DNA from: G965277745 sp965277745
GTDB taxonomy: Bacteria > Pseudomonadota > Gammaproteobacteria > Cardiobacteriales > Cardiobacteriaceae
Reading direction: 5' to 3'
Assembly (NCBI GenBank): GCA_965277745.1
Contig: OZ255837.1
Span: 868,001-932,000, forward strand
DNA length: 64,000 nt
Part shown: in pieces, positions 43,249 to 52,616 of the stretch
Numbering within the stretch: position 1 is the stretch's first letter
How the letters are laid out: every line of letters starts with the position of its first letter
Made by a program: the position numbers and the translations under genes
Notes under the pieces: model-generated
Databases searched by the model: none
Told to the model about the DNA's origin: nothing
What the model saw: only the letters and a program-made list of their open reading frames with translations

Positions 43249-44567
43249 GTGATTCCGCGCGCGAGAAATGGCACCAGGTAATCGACTCCCTGACGGCGAT
43301 CATGGACAACGACGCGATTACCCTTTTGCGCTCCTGCGTCCTCAAACACAAAGATGTCAACTGGGTGCTTTACGCGCCGAACAAGTTCGCCCTCGAGAAA
43401 CTGGAGAACAAATATCTCGGTTTCGTACGTCTCGCCCTCGAAAAGCAAGGGGTGCGCAGCCTCAAGACAAAGATGGGCGACGCCCAGGATGATCTTTTCA
43501 TACACGGAAAACAAGGGGGCACCGGGCAACAAAAACCCTTCGCAAGCCATCTCAACAGTGATTACCAATTCGACACCTTTGTCGTCGGAAAATCCAACGA
43601 CAACGCCTTCGCCGCCGCTCACCGCGTAAGCGAAGGCCTGCTCAGCGACGAATTCAATCCGCTTCTCATCTATGGCGGCACGGGGCTTGGTAAATCACAT
43701 CTTATGCACGCGGCAGGCAACGCTCTACGCGCCCGTGGCAAAGCCCGTATCATGTATCTGACCGCCGAAGAATTCACCAACGATTTCACCAACACAATCA
43801 AGGATCCGAAACGCTCGATGCGCGAGTTTACCGAATATTACCGCAATGTCGACGCGCTTTTGATCGATGACGTGCAATTCCTTGCCGGCAAGAACAGTTC
43901 CCAAGCGGAATTCTTTCACACCTTCAACAGCCTGTTCGACAAAAAACGACAGATTATCCTCACCTGCGACCGCTATCCCAAGGAAATCGACGGCCTCGAA
44001 GAACGGCTGAAATCACGGTTCGGCTCCGGTCTGACCGTCTCAATCGAAGCACCGGATTATGAAACCCGCGTCGCGATCCTGCAAAGTAAAGCGGAGAAAC
44101 TCGACTTCGATCTACCGTCCGAAGTCGGGCAATTCATCGCTTCCCACGTCATTTCCAACGTCCGCGAACTCGAGGGCGCGCTACGCAAGGTCTACGCCTA
44201 TTGCGAATTCAAAAACGTCGCCGCACAGATCGACATCGCCAAAGCCGCACTCAACGACCTGATTATCGCGCAGAACAAGCAAATCACCCTGAGCAATATC
44301 CGCAACGTCGTGGCGCGCTACTATAACATCGACGTCGCCGACCTTGATTCGAAAAGTCGTAAAGCCTCGATCACCCTGCCACGACAAATCGCCATGCACC
44401 TGGCCAAGTCACTGACCCGACATTCCTACCCGGAAATCGGCAACGCTTTCGGCGGACGCGATCACTCCACGGTGATACACGCTTGTGAAAAAGTTTCCCG
44501 TCTTTGCGATGAAAACGTCGATTTTCGAGAAGAATACAAAGGCTTACGCATGACGATCACCGGCTAG
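43245..44567 (+). CDS. dnaA: Chromosomal replication initiator DnaA
   Basis: 440 residues. DnaA-ATP opens oriC and loads DnaB. Domain I (residues 1-80) is followed by a short linker, then the AAA+ domain with FVVGKSNDNAFAAAHRV, Walker A YGGTGLGKSHLMHAAG, Walker B ALLIDDVQFLAGK and sensor 2 in SNVRELEGALRK. The domain IV DNA-binding signature is GGRDHSTVIHACEKV. The domain II linker is short. ATG 43245 overlaps the phosphatase stop, so no room exists for a private promoter directly upstream; expression probably depends on the upstream run or a promoter inside it. Confidence 0.97.
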   Translation: MSDSAREKWHQVIDSLTAIMDNDAITLLRSCVLKHKDVNWVLYAPNKFALEKLENKYLGFVRLALEKQGVRSLKTKMGDAQDDLFIHGKQGGTGQQKPFASHLNSDYQFDTFVVGKSNDNAFAAAHRVSEGLLSDEFNPLLIYGGTGLGKSHLMHAAGNALRARGKARIMYLTAEEFTNDFTNTIKDPKRSMREFTEYYRNVDALLIDDVQFLAGKNSSQAEFFHTFNSLFDKKRQIILTCDRYPKEIDGLEERLKSRFGSGLTVSIEAPDYETRVAILQSKAEKLDFDLPSEVGQFIASHVISNVRELEGALRKVYAYCEFKNVAAQIDIAKAALNDLIIAQNKQITLSNIRNVVARYYNIDVADLDSKSRKASITLPRQIAMHLAKSLTRHSYPEIGNAFGGRDHSTVIHACEKVSRLCDENVDFREEYKGLRMTITG

Positions 44568-44786
44568 AAGGAGAAAATCGACAAAAGCGGATAAAAATGG
44601 TGGATATCTTGCCGATAAGGTGGGGAGATAAAAAGCGGCGGAGATATCCCCCGCCAATTCACCATTTTTCCTTGTGTCTTTACCCATATGGAAAAGTCAA
44701 TTATGCTTACAAATAAATTCCTTAGCCGATTTATCCACTTTTACACAAGGCCTACGACGACGTTGTAAAAAAGAAAGAGGATCTCT
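44568..44786. other. dnaA-dnaN spacer, possible origin of replication
   Basis: 219 bases, visibly AT-rich in 44670-44740. One near-consensus DnaA box, TTATCCACT, lies at 44731-44739; weaker ones (7 of 9) occur on the minus strand around 44588-44606. A 10-base inverted repeat AAAAATGGTG (44593-44602) / CACCATTTTT (44660-44669) spans a further palindromic part. The position fits oriC, but boxes are few. It may instead be the dnaN promoter with autoregulation by DnaA. Confidence 0.35.
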
Positions 44787-46028
44787 ATGAAATTCGAGCT
44801 TGTGAAAGAATCGCTGTTCAAACGGCTTAGTGACGGAAACAGCATCATCAAACGGAAAACAACCCAGCCTATTCTTGGCCACATATACGTGAAAGCGTAT
44901 AATAACCGCTTAACGTTGATCAGCACGGACACCGAAGTCACTCTACAAAGCAGCGTGACGGCAAAAATCGCGAAAGAAGGCGAGACAACGGTTCCTTGCG
45001 ACAAATTCTACCAAATCATACAAAGACTGCCGGAAGAAGCGAAAGTCACCTGTGAGTCGATCGAAGAACAATTCCACATCCATGCCGCAGGCAGTCATTT
45101 CAAACTTATTACCCTGCCTGGCGAAGACTTCCCGGTAGCGCAAAACGTCGAGCATCGAAGCAGCTTGTCGTTGGACGGAGCGATCCTATACAACATACTC
45201 GACAAAGTGCGTTTTGCCATCGCCAACCAGGACGTCCGCCAATATCTGAACGGGCTATTTCTCAATGTCGTCGAAGAAGGAAAAGTCCTACATGCGGTGG
45301 CGACCGACGGCCACCGTTTATCCTGCGCTGCGACGAAACTTGATCAACCTGTCGCACCGGACACTCATTTCATCGTCCCGGAAAAAGCGGTGAACGAATT
45401 GGTCAAACACCTAAGCCTCGACACCTTCATGGCGGAACGTCAACTGGACAAGCGACTCAGCGATGACGTCGAGGAAATAAACGAGATCAACGACGAACTG
45501 GAACGACTCAAAGAACTGCGTAAATGCCCTGTGCGAGAGCAGGCGAAAAGCCTGCCGCGGCCGATAACCCTACATATCGGCGAGCGTGAATTGAGCCTAC
45601 AGATGGAAAACGGTCACCTGATCAGCCGCCTGATCGACGGACAATATCCGGCTTATGATAGAGTCATTCCGCAAATGCAGGAAATGCCGATGCTCGTTGA
45701 CCGCCAATGTCTGCTCTCGGCGCTGCGGCGCGCGAAAGTACTGCTTAGCGATCGCCATGACGGCATTCGTTTGCGTTTTGAAGGCCATACCCTTTTCCTT
45801 TCCGCACGGAACATGGAAAACGAAACCGCCGAGGAGACCCTTGATATCGTCAACGCCTCCAATCTCCTTATCGATACCGGCCTTAACATCAATTATTTGA
45901 TCGACGCCGTTTCCAACATCGACGGTGAAAACTTGCAAATCCATTTCGAAGACGCGGAAAGCCCGTGTCTTATCACCAGCATCGACGATCCCGACGTGCG
46001 TTATGTCATCATGCCGATGCGTTTGTAA
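44787..46028 (+). CDS. dnaN: DNA polymerase III beta sliding clamp
   Basis: 413 residues, versus 366 in E. coli. The ring-shaped clamp tethers polymerase. The N-terminus (MKFELVKESLFKRL), KTTQPILGHIYV, AVATDGHRLSC, RLIDGQYPAYDRVIP and the terminal YVIMPMRL are normal. Extra length comes from about 46 residues near 213-258 (MAERQLDKRLSDDVEEINEI and following) inserted within domain II before ITLHIGERELSLQ; this part is highly charged and predicted helical. recF and gyrB do not follow; metE does. Confidence 0.96.
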   Translation: MKFELVKESLFKRLSDGNSIIKRKTTQPILGHIYVKAYNNRLTLISTDTEVTLQSSVTAKIAKEGETTVPCDKFYQIIQRLPEEAKVTCESIEEQFHIHAAGSHFKLITLPGEDFPVAQNVEHRSSLSLDGAILYNILDKVRFAIANQDVRQYLNGLFLNVVEEGKVLHAVATDGHRLSCAATKLDQPVAPDTHFIVPEKAVNELVKHLSLDTFMAERQLDKRLSDDVEEINEINDELERLKELRKCPVREQAKSLPRPITLHIGERELSLQMENGHLISRLIDGQYPAYDRVIPQMQEMPMLVDRQCLLSALRRAKVLLSDRHDGIRLRFEGHTLFLSARNMENETAEETLDIVNASNLLIDTGLNINYLIDAVSNIDGENLQIHFEDAESPCLITSIDDPDVRYVIMPMRL

Positions 46029-46392
46029 ATGGATTGCTTCACACAGACGAAAACACCGCCGAGGTCTTGACCAGTTCCTGTTTTTGTATTCGCCGCACTT
46101 TGCTGAAAAGAGAAAAGCCGCTTGCGCGGTTAGAAAAGCGGCGACGCTCGTGTGGATTGGACGGGAAAAAAGTGTCTTCTTTTCCATTATTGCGTCGAAG
46201 GCGATCACCGAACGCTCACAGGGGAGGCTGAAAATGGGAAAAGCGCTTACGAACGAGGAGCGAACTCGCGTTTGCTCATTGTAAGCAAGTGAACAATGAA
46301 AAAATTTGATGTTATTATGCATTTTTACCATTATTTTTCATAATACCCTTTGTTTATGATAGCCAGCTTGAGAGCGTTTACTCGGAGAAATC
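46029..46392. other. Spacer between dnaN and metE
   Basis: 364 bases with no convincing gene. The second half becomes AT-rich and holds the metE control region (see next entry). No clear terminator for dnaN was found. Confidence 0.45.
46276..46334 (+). promoter_or_regulatory. metE promoter and candidate operator
   Basis: TTGATG at 46306-46311, 17 bases, CATTAT at 46329-46334. Just upstream an inverted repeat TCATTGT (46276-46282) / ACAATGA (46293-46299) with a 10-base gap sits where a LysR-type activator would bind. It does not match the classic MetR TGAA-N5-TTCA pattern, so MetR binding is only a guess. Confidence 0.4.
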
Positions 46393-48675
46393 ATGACCCA
46401 AATACATACTCTTGGCTTCCCGCGAATCGGCGCTAAGCGCGAATTGAAATTCGCCTTGGAAGCCTATTGGAGAGGCGAGACGTCGGCCGCAGAATTGGCG
46501 GCGCTCGCCAAAGCGTTGCGTCTGCGCCACTGGGAGAATCAACGTGTTTTGGATCTCGTGCCAGTCGGTGATTTCTCACTTTACGATCAGGTTCTCGACA
46601 TGAGCCAAACGCTCGGCAATCTGCCGTCTCGTGTCTATGCGCGGCAAGGCGACGCTCTCGACACTTTTTTCCGTGCCGCTCGCGGCCGTTGCCCACAAGA
46701 CAGCGCCAAAGGCGGCGTCGCCGCTTCGGAAATGGTCAAGTGGTTCAACTCCAACTATCACTACATGGTTCCGGAATTCACCCGGGAGACGAGTTTCTCT
46801 TTGTGCAGTGAACGCCTGCTCGGCCAACTCGCCGAGGCGAAAGTGGCCGGGGTACCCTTCAAGCCGGTGATTATCGGTCCGGTGACCTATCTATGGCTGG
46901 GAAAGGAAAAAGATGCGAGCGACCGGCTGGATCTGCTCGACAAGCTGCTGCCGGTCTATGAAGCGCTGCTCGCGAATCTGGCCGCCGCCGGTGCCGAGTG
47001 GGTGCAGATCGACGAACCCGCGCTCGTGATCACGCTTGAGGACAAGTGGCGCGAGGCGTTCAAACGTGCTTATCGGGCGTTGTCGCGTGCCAAGCCGAAA
47101 AGCCTGCTCGCCACCTATTTCGGCGACCTCGCCGAGAACTTCGAACTCGTGAGCGAACTTGCGGTGGATGGCGTGCATCTCGATGCCGTCAACGCGAGGC
47201 ATGAAGTCGCTCGATTCGTCGATAAGGTGGGGCAAAGCAAAGTGATTTCTCTCGGCGTGATCGACGCCCGTAACATTTGGAAAAACAATCTCGACAAGAC
47301 GCTTGATCTGCTCGAACCGATCGCCGAGCGTCTCGGCGATCGTCTATGGCTTTCCGCTTCTTCCTCGCTGTTGCATGTGCCGGTGGATCTGGCGCAGGAA
47401 AACGAACTGGATCCGGAAATCAAATCCTGGTTGGCTTTCGCCGTGCAGAAACTCGAAGAGTTGCGCGTCCTCAAGGTCGCGCTTGAACAAGGTCGGCATG
47501 CGGTCGCGGCGGAACTCGCGGAAAACGCGCAAGCACTGCACAGCAGGCGTCATTCCGTGCGCGTAAACGATCCGCAAGTGCGCTCGCGCGTCAAGGCGAT
47601 TACCCCGGAAATGGCCGATCGCGCCGCACCCTATGAAGCACGCGCCAAGGCACAGAAAGCCCATCTCAATTTACCGTTACTGCCAACCACGACAATCGGC
47701 TCGTTCCCGCAGACGAAAGAGATTCGCACCCGGCGCAGCGACTTCCGCAAGGGAGTGATCGCCGAGGCGGATTATGAAAAAGCGATTGAGGCGGATATTC
47801 GCGATTGTGTAGATACGCAAAAACAACTAGGCCTAGATGTATTGGTCCATGGTGAAGCTGAACGCAACGATATGGTCGAGTACTTCGGTGAACAACTTTG
47901 CGGCTGTGTGTTCACCCGTTTCGCCTGGGTGCAGTCCTACGGATCACGCTGTGTCAAACCACCGATCATCTATGGCGATATCTCACGCCCGGCGCCAATG
48001 ACGGTGAAATGGTCGACCTATGCGCAGACGCAAACCGATCGTCCGATGAAAGCGATGCTTACCGGCCCGGTAACCATTCTCAATTGGTCTTTCGTCCGTG
48101 ACGATCAGCCGAGAGCCGAAACCTGCCTGCAAATCGCCCTCGCCATCCGTGACGAAGTGCTGGATCTGGAAAAAGCCGGTTTGAATATCATTCAGATCGA
48201 CGAACCGGCGATCCGTGAAGGCTTGCCACTCAAGCGCGAAGAATGGCGAGATTACCTCGACTGGGCGGTGCGGGCTTTCCGTATTTCCGCGGCTGGTGTG
48301 CGTAATGAAACGCAGATTCACACCCATATGTGCTACTCGGAATTCAACGACATAATCACTTCGATCGCCGCCATGGACGCCGATGTGATCACGATCGAAA
48401 CCTCGCGCTCGGCGATGAAACTCCTTGAAGTGTTCGAAACCTTCAACTATCCGAACGAGATTGGCCCCGGCGTATACGACATTCACTCGCCGAACGTGCC
48501 GAGTGTCACGCACATGGTCGATCTGATGGAGAAAGCCGCCGAACGCATTCCCGTCGAACGCTTGTGGATCAATCCCGATTGTGGTCTGAAAACCCGTCAA
48601 TGGGAAGAAACCCGGCGTTCGCTCGCCAATATGGTGGAAGCGGCGAAGACGCTGCGTGAGAAGTACGCCGCATAA
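46393..48675 (+). CDS. metE: Cobalamin-independent methionine synthase
   Basis: 760 residues. MetE transfers a methyl group from methyl-tetrahydrofolate triglutamate to homocysteine. Two barrel domains are present: N-terminal (TLGFPRIGAKRELKFALE) and C-terminal (TTTIGSFPQTKEIRTRR). Zinc ligands are visible in THMCYSEFND (His, Cys), and in NPDCGLKTR (Cys), with Glu upstream. A flexible loop DMVEYFGEQL is intact. The regulator metR lies at 18279-19193. Confidence 0.97.
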   Translation: MTQIHTLGFPRIGAKRELKFALEAYWRGETSAAELAALAKALRLRHWENQRVLDLVPVGDFSLYDQVLDMSQTLGNLPSRVYARQGDALDTFFRAARGRCPQDSAKGGVAASEMVKWFNSNYHYMVPEFTRETSFSLCSERLLGQLAEAKVAGVPFKPVIIGPVTYLWLGKEKDASDRLDLLDKLLPVYEALLANLAAAGAEWVQIDEPALVITLEDKWREAFKRAYRALSRAKPKSLLATYFGDLAENFELVSELAVDGVHLDAVNARHEVARFVDKVGQSKVISLGVIDARNIWKNNLDKTLDLLEPIAERLGDRLWLSASSSLLHVPVDLAQENELDPEIKSWLAFAVQKLEELRVLKVALEQGRHAVAAELAENAQALHSRRHSVRVNDPQVRSRVKAITPEMADRAAPYEARAKAQKAHLNLPLLPTTTIGSFPQTKEIRTRRSDFRKGVIAEADYEKAIEADIRDCVDTQKQLGLDVLVHGEAERNDMVEYFGEQLCGCVFTRFAWVQSYGSRCVKPPIIYGDISRPAPMTVKWSTYAQTQTDRPMKAMLTGPVTILNWSFVRDDQPRAETCLQIALAIRDEVLDLEKAGLNIIQIDEPAIREGLPLKREEWRDYLDWAVRAFRISAAGVRNETQIHTHMCYSEFNDIITSIAAMDADVITIETSRSAMKLLEVFETFNYPNEIGPGVYDIHSPNVPSVTHMVDLMEKAAERIPVERLWINPDCGLKTRQWEETRRSLANMVEAAKTLREKYAA

Positions 48676-48827
48676 TCCTGTGCTGACGTCGCCTCAAGTG
48701 GCGGTTTCTCTTTGCTTTTCCGCCTCTCGCGCGATTTAAGACAAAGGCGGCGTGCTCCGCCTTGGCGTGGGTGGATCCGAGCTTCGCTGTCTTTTTTCGC
48801 ATGTCCTGTTACGTAGGAGCAAAGTCA

Positions 48828-49227
48828 ATGGCAGCACATCGCCGGCATGATATTTCAGATAGGGTTTGGGTGCTATTGGAACCTCATTTGCCCGCTCGTT
48901 CAGAGGCTTAGGGGTGTGGCACGAGACAATCGCCTGTTTATCGATGCCGTTTTCTGGATCATGCGTACGGGCACACCGTGGCGAGATTTACCTCCTGACT
49001 ATGGCCCCTGGAGTAACGTCCATCGTCGTTTTATTCGATGGCGTGACAAAGGGGTATGGGAAAGATCGATGGAGATATCGATCGATGAGCCGGATGACGA
49101 ATGGCCGATGATCGACGCCAGTCATGCAAGGTGCATCCTCATAACGACGCGCTATGCCAAAAATACGGCATCGTTCCTGGCCGCCGTACAAATACGGTGT
49201 ATTGCACTGTGGGCTAAAATCTCGTGA
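48828..49227 (+). pseudogene. IS5-family transposase remnant
   Basis: ATG 48828 with GTAGGAGC upstream starts MAAHRRHDISDRVWVLLEPH, typical of IS5-family proteins. A frameshift near 48905 moves on to GVARDNRLFIDAVFWIMRTG, TPWRDLPPDYGPW and MIDASH, then another shift follows, and the rest is missing. It differs from the IS5 copy at 3227-4044. No inverted repeats were recognised. It sits between metE and tRNA-Pro. Confidence 0.8.
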
Positions 49228-49245
49228 CTACAATGTCTAAGAAAA

Positions 49246-49322
<77 letters not shown>

Positions 49323-49467
49323 AATGGTGGTGATCACCAAGGCGCGCATCTTAGCATTTTCATCCTTGCGACATCAATTTTGTGCAGCGGAAATATTGCC
49401 GACATATTGGCTCGTTACACTGACGCGCAGATTCTCGCTGTATCCATTGCTTTCTTGGGAGACGATC

Positions 49468-50748
49468 ATGAAACATGCTTTCATCGCTGCGGCAACGAGT
49501 GCCGTGAGCGTCTTGACTTTCGCCGGCTTCGATCGGGTGACCGCCGCGGGCGCTCCGCTGCCCTATACAACGCTGGCGACAATCGATGACGTGGTGATCA
49601 ATCACGGCGGCTATGGTTCCTCGGCGTATCGCGATCCCTCCGATCCAAACCGTTTTTACACGCTGACCGACCGTGGCCCGAATATAAAAAGTCGCACCAA
49701 GGGCGAGAAAGTTTTTCTTCTTCCCGAGTATCGACCGGCGATTGGACAGTTCGCGGTAAGCGGGGACGGGAGGATAAAATTGCTTAGGGAGATCTCCCTT
49801 CTCACCGCACAGGGCACCCCAATCACCGGTCTGCCCAACCCCGAAGGCTATGGCGCGACCGGCGAAACGGCGGTCGATCGTAACGGGGGCGAACTCGGCA
49901 GCGACATCAACGGCCTTGATGGCGAAGGGCTTGTGGTAATGCCCGACGGCAGTTTTTGGGTGGCGGATGAGTATGGCCCGCACATCGTCCATTTCACCGA
50001 GGACGGCAGGCAACTGGAGCGTATTTCTCCTTGGGGGCTTGAATCGAACAGCGGGCGGTTGACGTTGCCGGCGGTTTTGGCCACTCGTCGTCCGAACCGG
50101 GGTATGGAAGGCTTGGCCTTGACGCCGGACGGCAAGACACTCGTCGGTATCATCCAGTCGACGCTGTACAATCCTTCGAAGAGCGCGGTCGGCAACAAAA
50201 CCCTGACGCGTATCGTCACCCTTGATCTCTCAAGCGGGGAAAGCCATCAGTACCTCTATCGGCAGGACAAAGCCAATCATTCCAACTCGGAAATTCGCGC
50301 CCTGGACGCTAACCGTTTCCTGGTCGCCGAACGCGACGGGAAGATGCTCGATGCTGACCGCCAGGCGGAGAAGAAAATCTATCTGATCGATCTTTCCGGT
50401 GCGAGCGATGTAAACGGCAATCCGCGCGCGAAAAACGGGAGGTTGATCAACGGTAAAACCCTTGAACAGTCAGATTGGGCGGCGCTTGAGAAAGCCGGTA
50501 TCGAAGCGGTTACGAAAACCTTGATCGTGGATCTGACGAAAACCTATCACTATCCGCATGACAAATTTGAAGGCATGTTTTTCGTCGGGAAGGATCACAG
50601 GAGGTTGGCGATTCTGAACGACGACGATTTCGCGGTTGATTCGGGCAAAGATGGCGCGATCCGGGAAAAACGTCTTGCCGGCACAGGCAAGCGCGATGCC
50701 GCCACCCTGTATGTGATTCCCATCGCTCTCGATGGCATGAAACAATAA
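49468..50748 (+). CDS. Exported esterase-like/phytase-like beta-propeller protein
   Basis: 426 residues from ATG 49468 (GGGAGACG upstream). An N-terminal signal peptide ends near AAGAP. The remainder matches the esterase-like activity of phytase family: HGGYGSSAYRDPSDPNRFY, TLTDRGPNI, GLDGEGLVVMPDGSFWVADE, NRGMEGLALTPDGKTLV and HPHDKFEGM-like near the end (YPHDKFEGMFFV). This six-blade propeller type is periplasmic or secreted and may hydrolyse phosphate esters; the substrate is unknown. Confidence 0.85.
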   Translation: MKHAFIAAATSAVSVLTFAGFDRVTAAGAPLPYTTLATIDDVVINHGGYGSSAYRDPSDPNRFYTLTDRGPNIKSRTKGEKVFLLPEYRPAIGQFAVSGDGRIKLLREISLLTAQGTPITGLPNPEGYGATGETAVDRNGGELGSDINGLDGEGLVVMPDGSFWVADEYGPHIVHFTEDGRQLERISPWGLESNSGRLTLPAVLATRRPNRGMEGLALTPDGKTLVGIIQSTLYNPSKSAVGNKTLTRIVTLDLSSGESHQYLYRQDKANHSNSEIRALDANRFLVAERDGKMLDADRQAEKKIYLIDLSGASDVNGNPRAKNGRLINGKTLEQSDWAALEKAGIEAVTKTLIVDLTKTYHYPHDKFEGMFFVGKDHRRLAILNDDDFAVDSGKDGAIREKRLAGTGKRDAATLYVIPIALDGMKQ

Positions 50749-50991
50749 GGGCCGCTGTAAGCGGCGGTGTGCCCATTTTGACGCGTCGAGGGCCGTTTCC
50801 TTGCCGCTTTGGCGACACACGAGGTGAGACGACAAGCGTTGTCACCTCCGATGCGATGTTCGAAGCCTTACTCGAACAGACGAGGGGTACGCTAACCTGC
50901 GCCCACTGCCGTTTCTCCGGTATTGAGGCGCGTGAACAAGCAGGGCGGCGCCCTTTCTGCAATCGCCTTTATCGCCGCGAAGCGCTGGCTT

Positions 50992-52422
50992 TTACCAGAT
51001 ATCTTTCGTGACTTTGGGGCGCAGTCGCGGGTAGTCGGCGAGACGGAACACCGGTTCGCGGCTGCCGCTTTTGAGTTGACGCTTGTAATCGCCGAGCAGG
51101 AGCCAGACATATGGCGAAAGAAGGAGGATAGCGACGAGGTTGATCGTTGTCATAATTCCCATCACCAGATCGGCGGAGTTCCACACGAATGTCATTTTGG
51201 TTTCCGCGCCGAAATAGACCATGGCGATGACCAAAAGGCGGAAAACGGTCATCGTGGTTTTGCTGCTATTGAGGAAGTGAACATTTGCTTCCGCATAGGC
51301 GTAGTTGCCGAGAATCGAAGAATAGCAAAACAAAAACACGCAAATGGTGAGGAAGGATAAACTCCAGTGACCGACATGGTGAACAAGCGCCGCCTGAGTG
51401 AGTTGAATACCTTCCTGGCCACCGTCTAGCGGCGCTATCAGAATGATAAACGCCGTACAGGAACAAACGATGAACGTATCGACGAATACACCGAACATCT
51501 GGATCAGCCCCTGACTGACCGGGTGGTAGACATCGGCGGCAGCGGCCGCGTTTGGTGCCGAACCCATTCCCGCCTCGTTGGAGTGCAAGCCGCGCTTGAT
51601 GCCGTTCATCATCGCGATTGAGATCAGCCCCCCGAAAATACCACCGGTGGCGGATTTCGCCGTGAAGGCGTCATCGATGATCATGGTGAACATACCCGGT
51701 ACCTCGGCGAGGTTCGAGAGCACGATATAAAATGCCAGCAAGAGATACAAGAAAGCCATCAGCGGCACAAGGGCTTCGGCGACTTTCGCGATCCGCCGGA
51801 TGCCGCCGAAAATGACCGCCATGGTCAGTAGAGCCAGGGCGACGGCGACAATCTGTTTATTCCACTGCCAGGCGACGATGGACTCGGCAATCGTGTTCGC
51901 CTGCACGGAATTGAAAACGAAGCCGTAACATAGAATCAGGGCGAGAGCGAACAGCACGGCCATCCAGCGCCAGCGTTGACCAAGACCGCGAGTGATGTAG
52001 TAAGCGGGACCGCCGTAGAAGAGATTGTTTTCACGATCACGGACTTTGAATAACTGCGCCAGTGAGGATTCGGCGAATGCGCAACTCATCCCGATCAAGG
52101 CGGTCAACCACATCCATAAAACCGCGCCTGGACCGCCGCTCGAAATGGCGATTGCAACCCCTGCGATATTGCCGGTGCCCACACGAGCGGCGAGACCGGT
52201 GACAAAGGCCTGGAAAGGGGTGATTCCGTATCCGCCATTTTTGCGGCTGTAAAACATTTCCTTCACGCCGCGTCCGAAGAGGCGGAATTGCACGAAGGAA
52301 GTGGTCAGGGTGAAAAACAGACCGCTGCCGAGAAGCAGTATGATCAACAAATCGTTCCATAAATGACCACTCGCCCAATTGATATAGCCATCGAGGCGGT
52401 CGAGAAAAGAAACGGGGTGCAT
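50992..52422 (-). CDS. Sodium:alanine/glycine symporter, AGCS family
   Basis: 476 residues with AGGAGAACG before ATG 52422. About 11 membrane helices. The AGCS signature is present: FQAFVTGLAARVGTGNIAGVA near the N-terminus, then FYGGPAYYITRGLG and GLHSNEAGMGSAPNAAA. It imports alanine or glycine with sodium. No glycine riboswitch was seen in the 190-base leader. Convergent with the phytase-like gene. Confidence 0.93.
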   Translation of the reverse strand: MHPVSFLDRLDGYINWASGHLWNDLLIILLLGSGLFFTLTTSFVQFRLFGRGVKEMFYSRKNGGYGITPFQAFVTGLAARVGTGNIAGVAIAISSGGPGAVLWMWLTALIGMSCAFAESSLAQLFKVRDRENNLFYGGPAYYITRGLGQRWRWMAVLFALALILCYGFVFNSVQANTIAESIVAWQWNKQIVAVALALLTMAVIFGGIRRIAKVAEALVPLMAFLYLLLAFYIVLSNLAEVPGMFTMIIDDAFTAKSATGGIFGGLISIAMMNGIKRGLHSNEAGMGSAPNAAAAADVYHPVSQGLIQMFGVFVDTFIVCSCTAFIILIAPLDGGQEGIQLTQAALVHHVGHWSLSFLTICVFLFCYSSILGNYAYAEANVHFLNSSKTTMTVFRLLVIAMVYFGAETKMTFVWNSADLVMGIMTTINLVAILLLSPYVWLLLGDYKRQLKSGSREPVFRLADYPRLRPKVTKDIW

Positions 52423-52616
52423 AACGTTCTCCTAGTGGAAGGATGGATTCATCGGTCGGCATCGGGAAGCTTGCGTGCTTGTAAGGCGCCGTCGGCGAAA
52501 AAGCGCGCAAGCGTTGCCCGATTGGACAATATTATTCATTTTAGTTTACTCTATTTTCAGCGCGGAAAGTAAATTTAAGAAATACCGAAGTGTTTGTCAG
52601 GTGCGGCGGAGGGGGT

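Noticed and set aside
52423..52616. Glycine riboswitch before the AGCS symporter
   Set aside because: I looked for the conserved glycine aptamer elements and did not see them.
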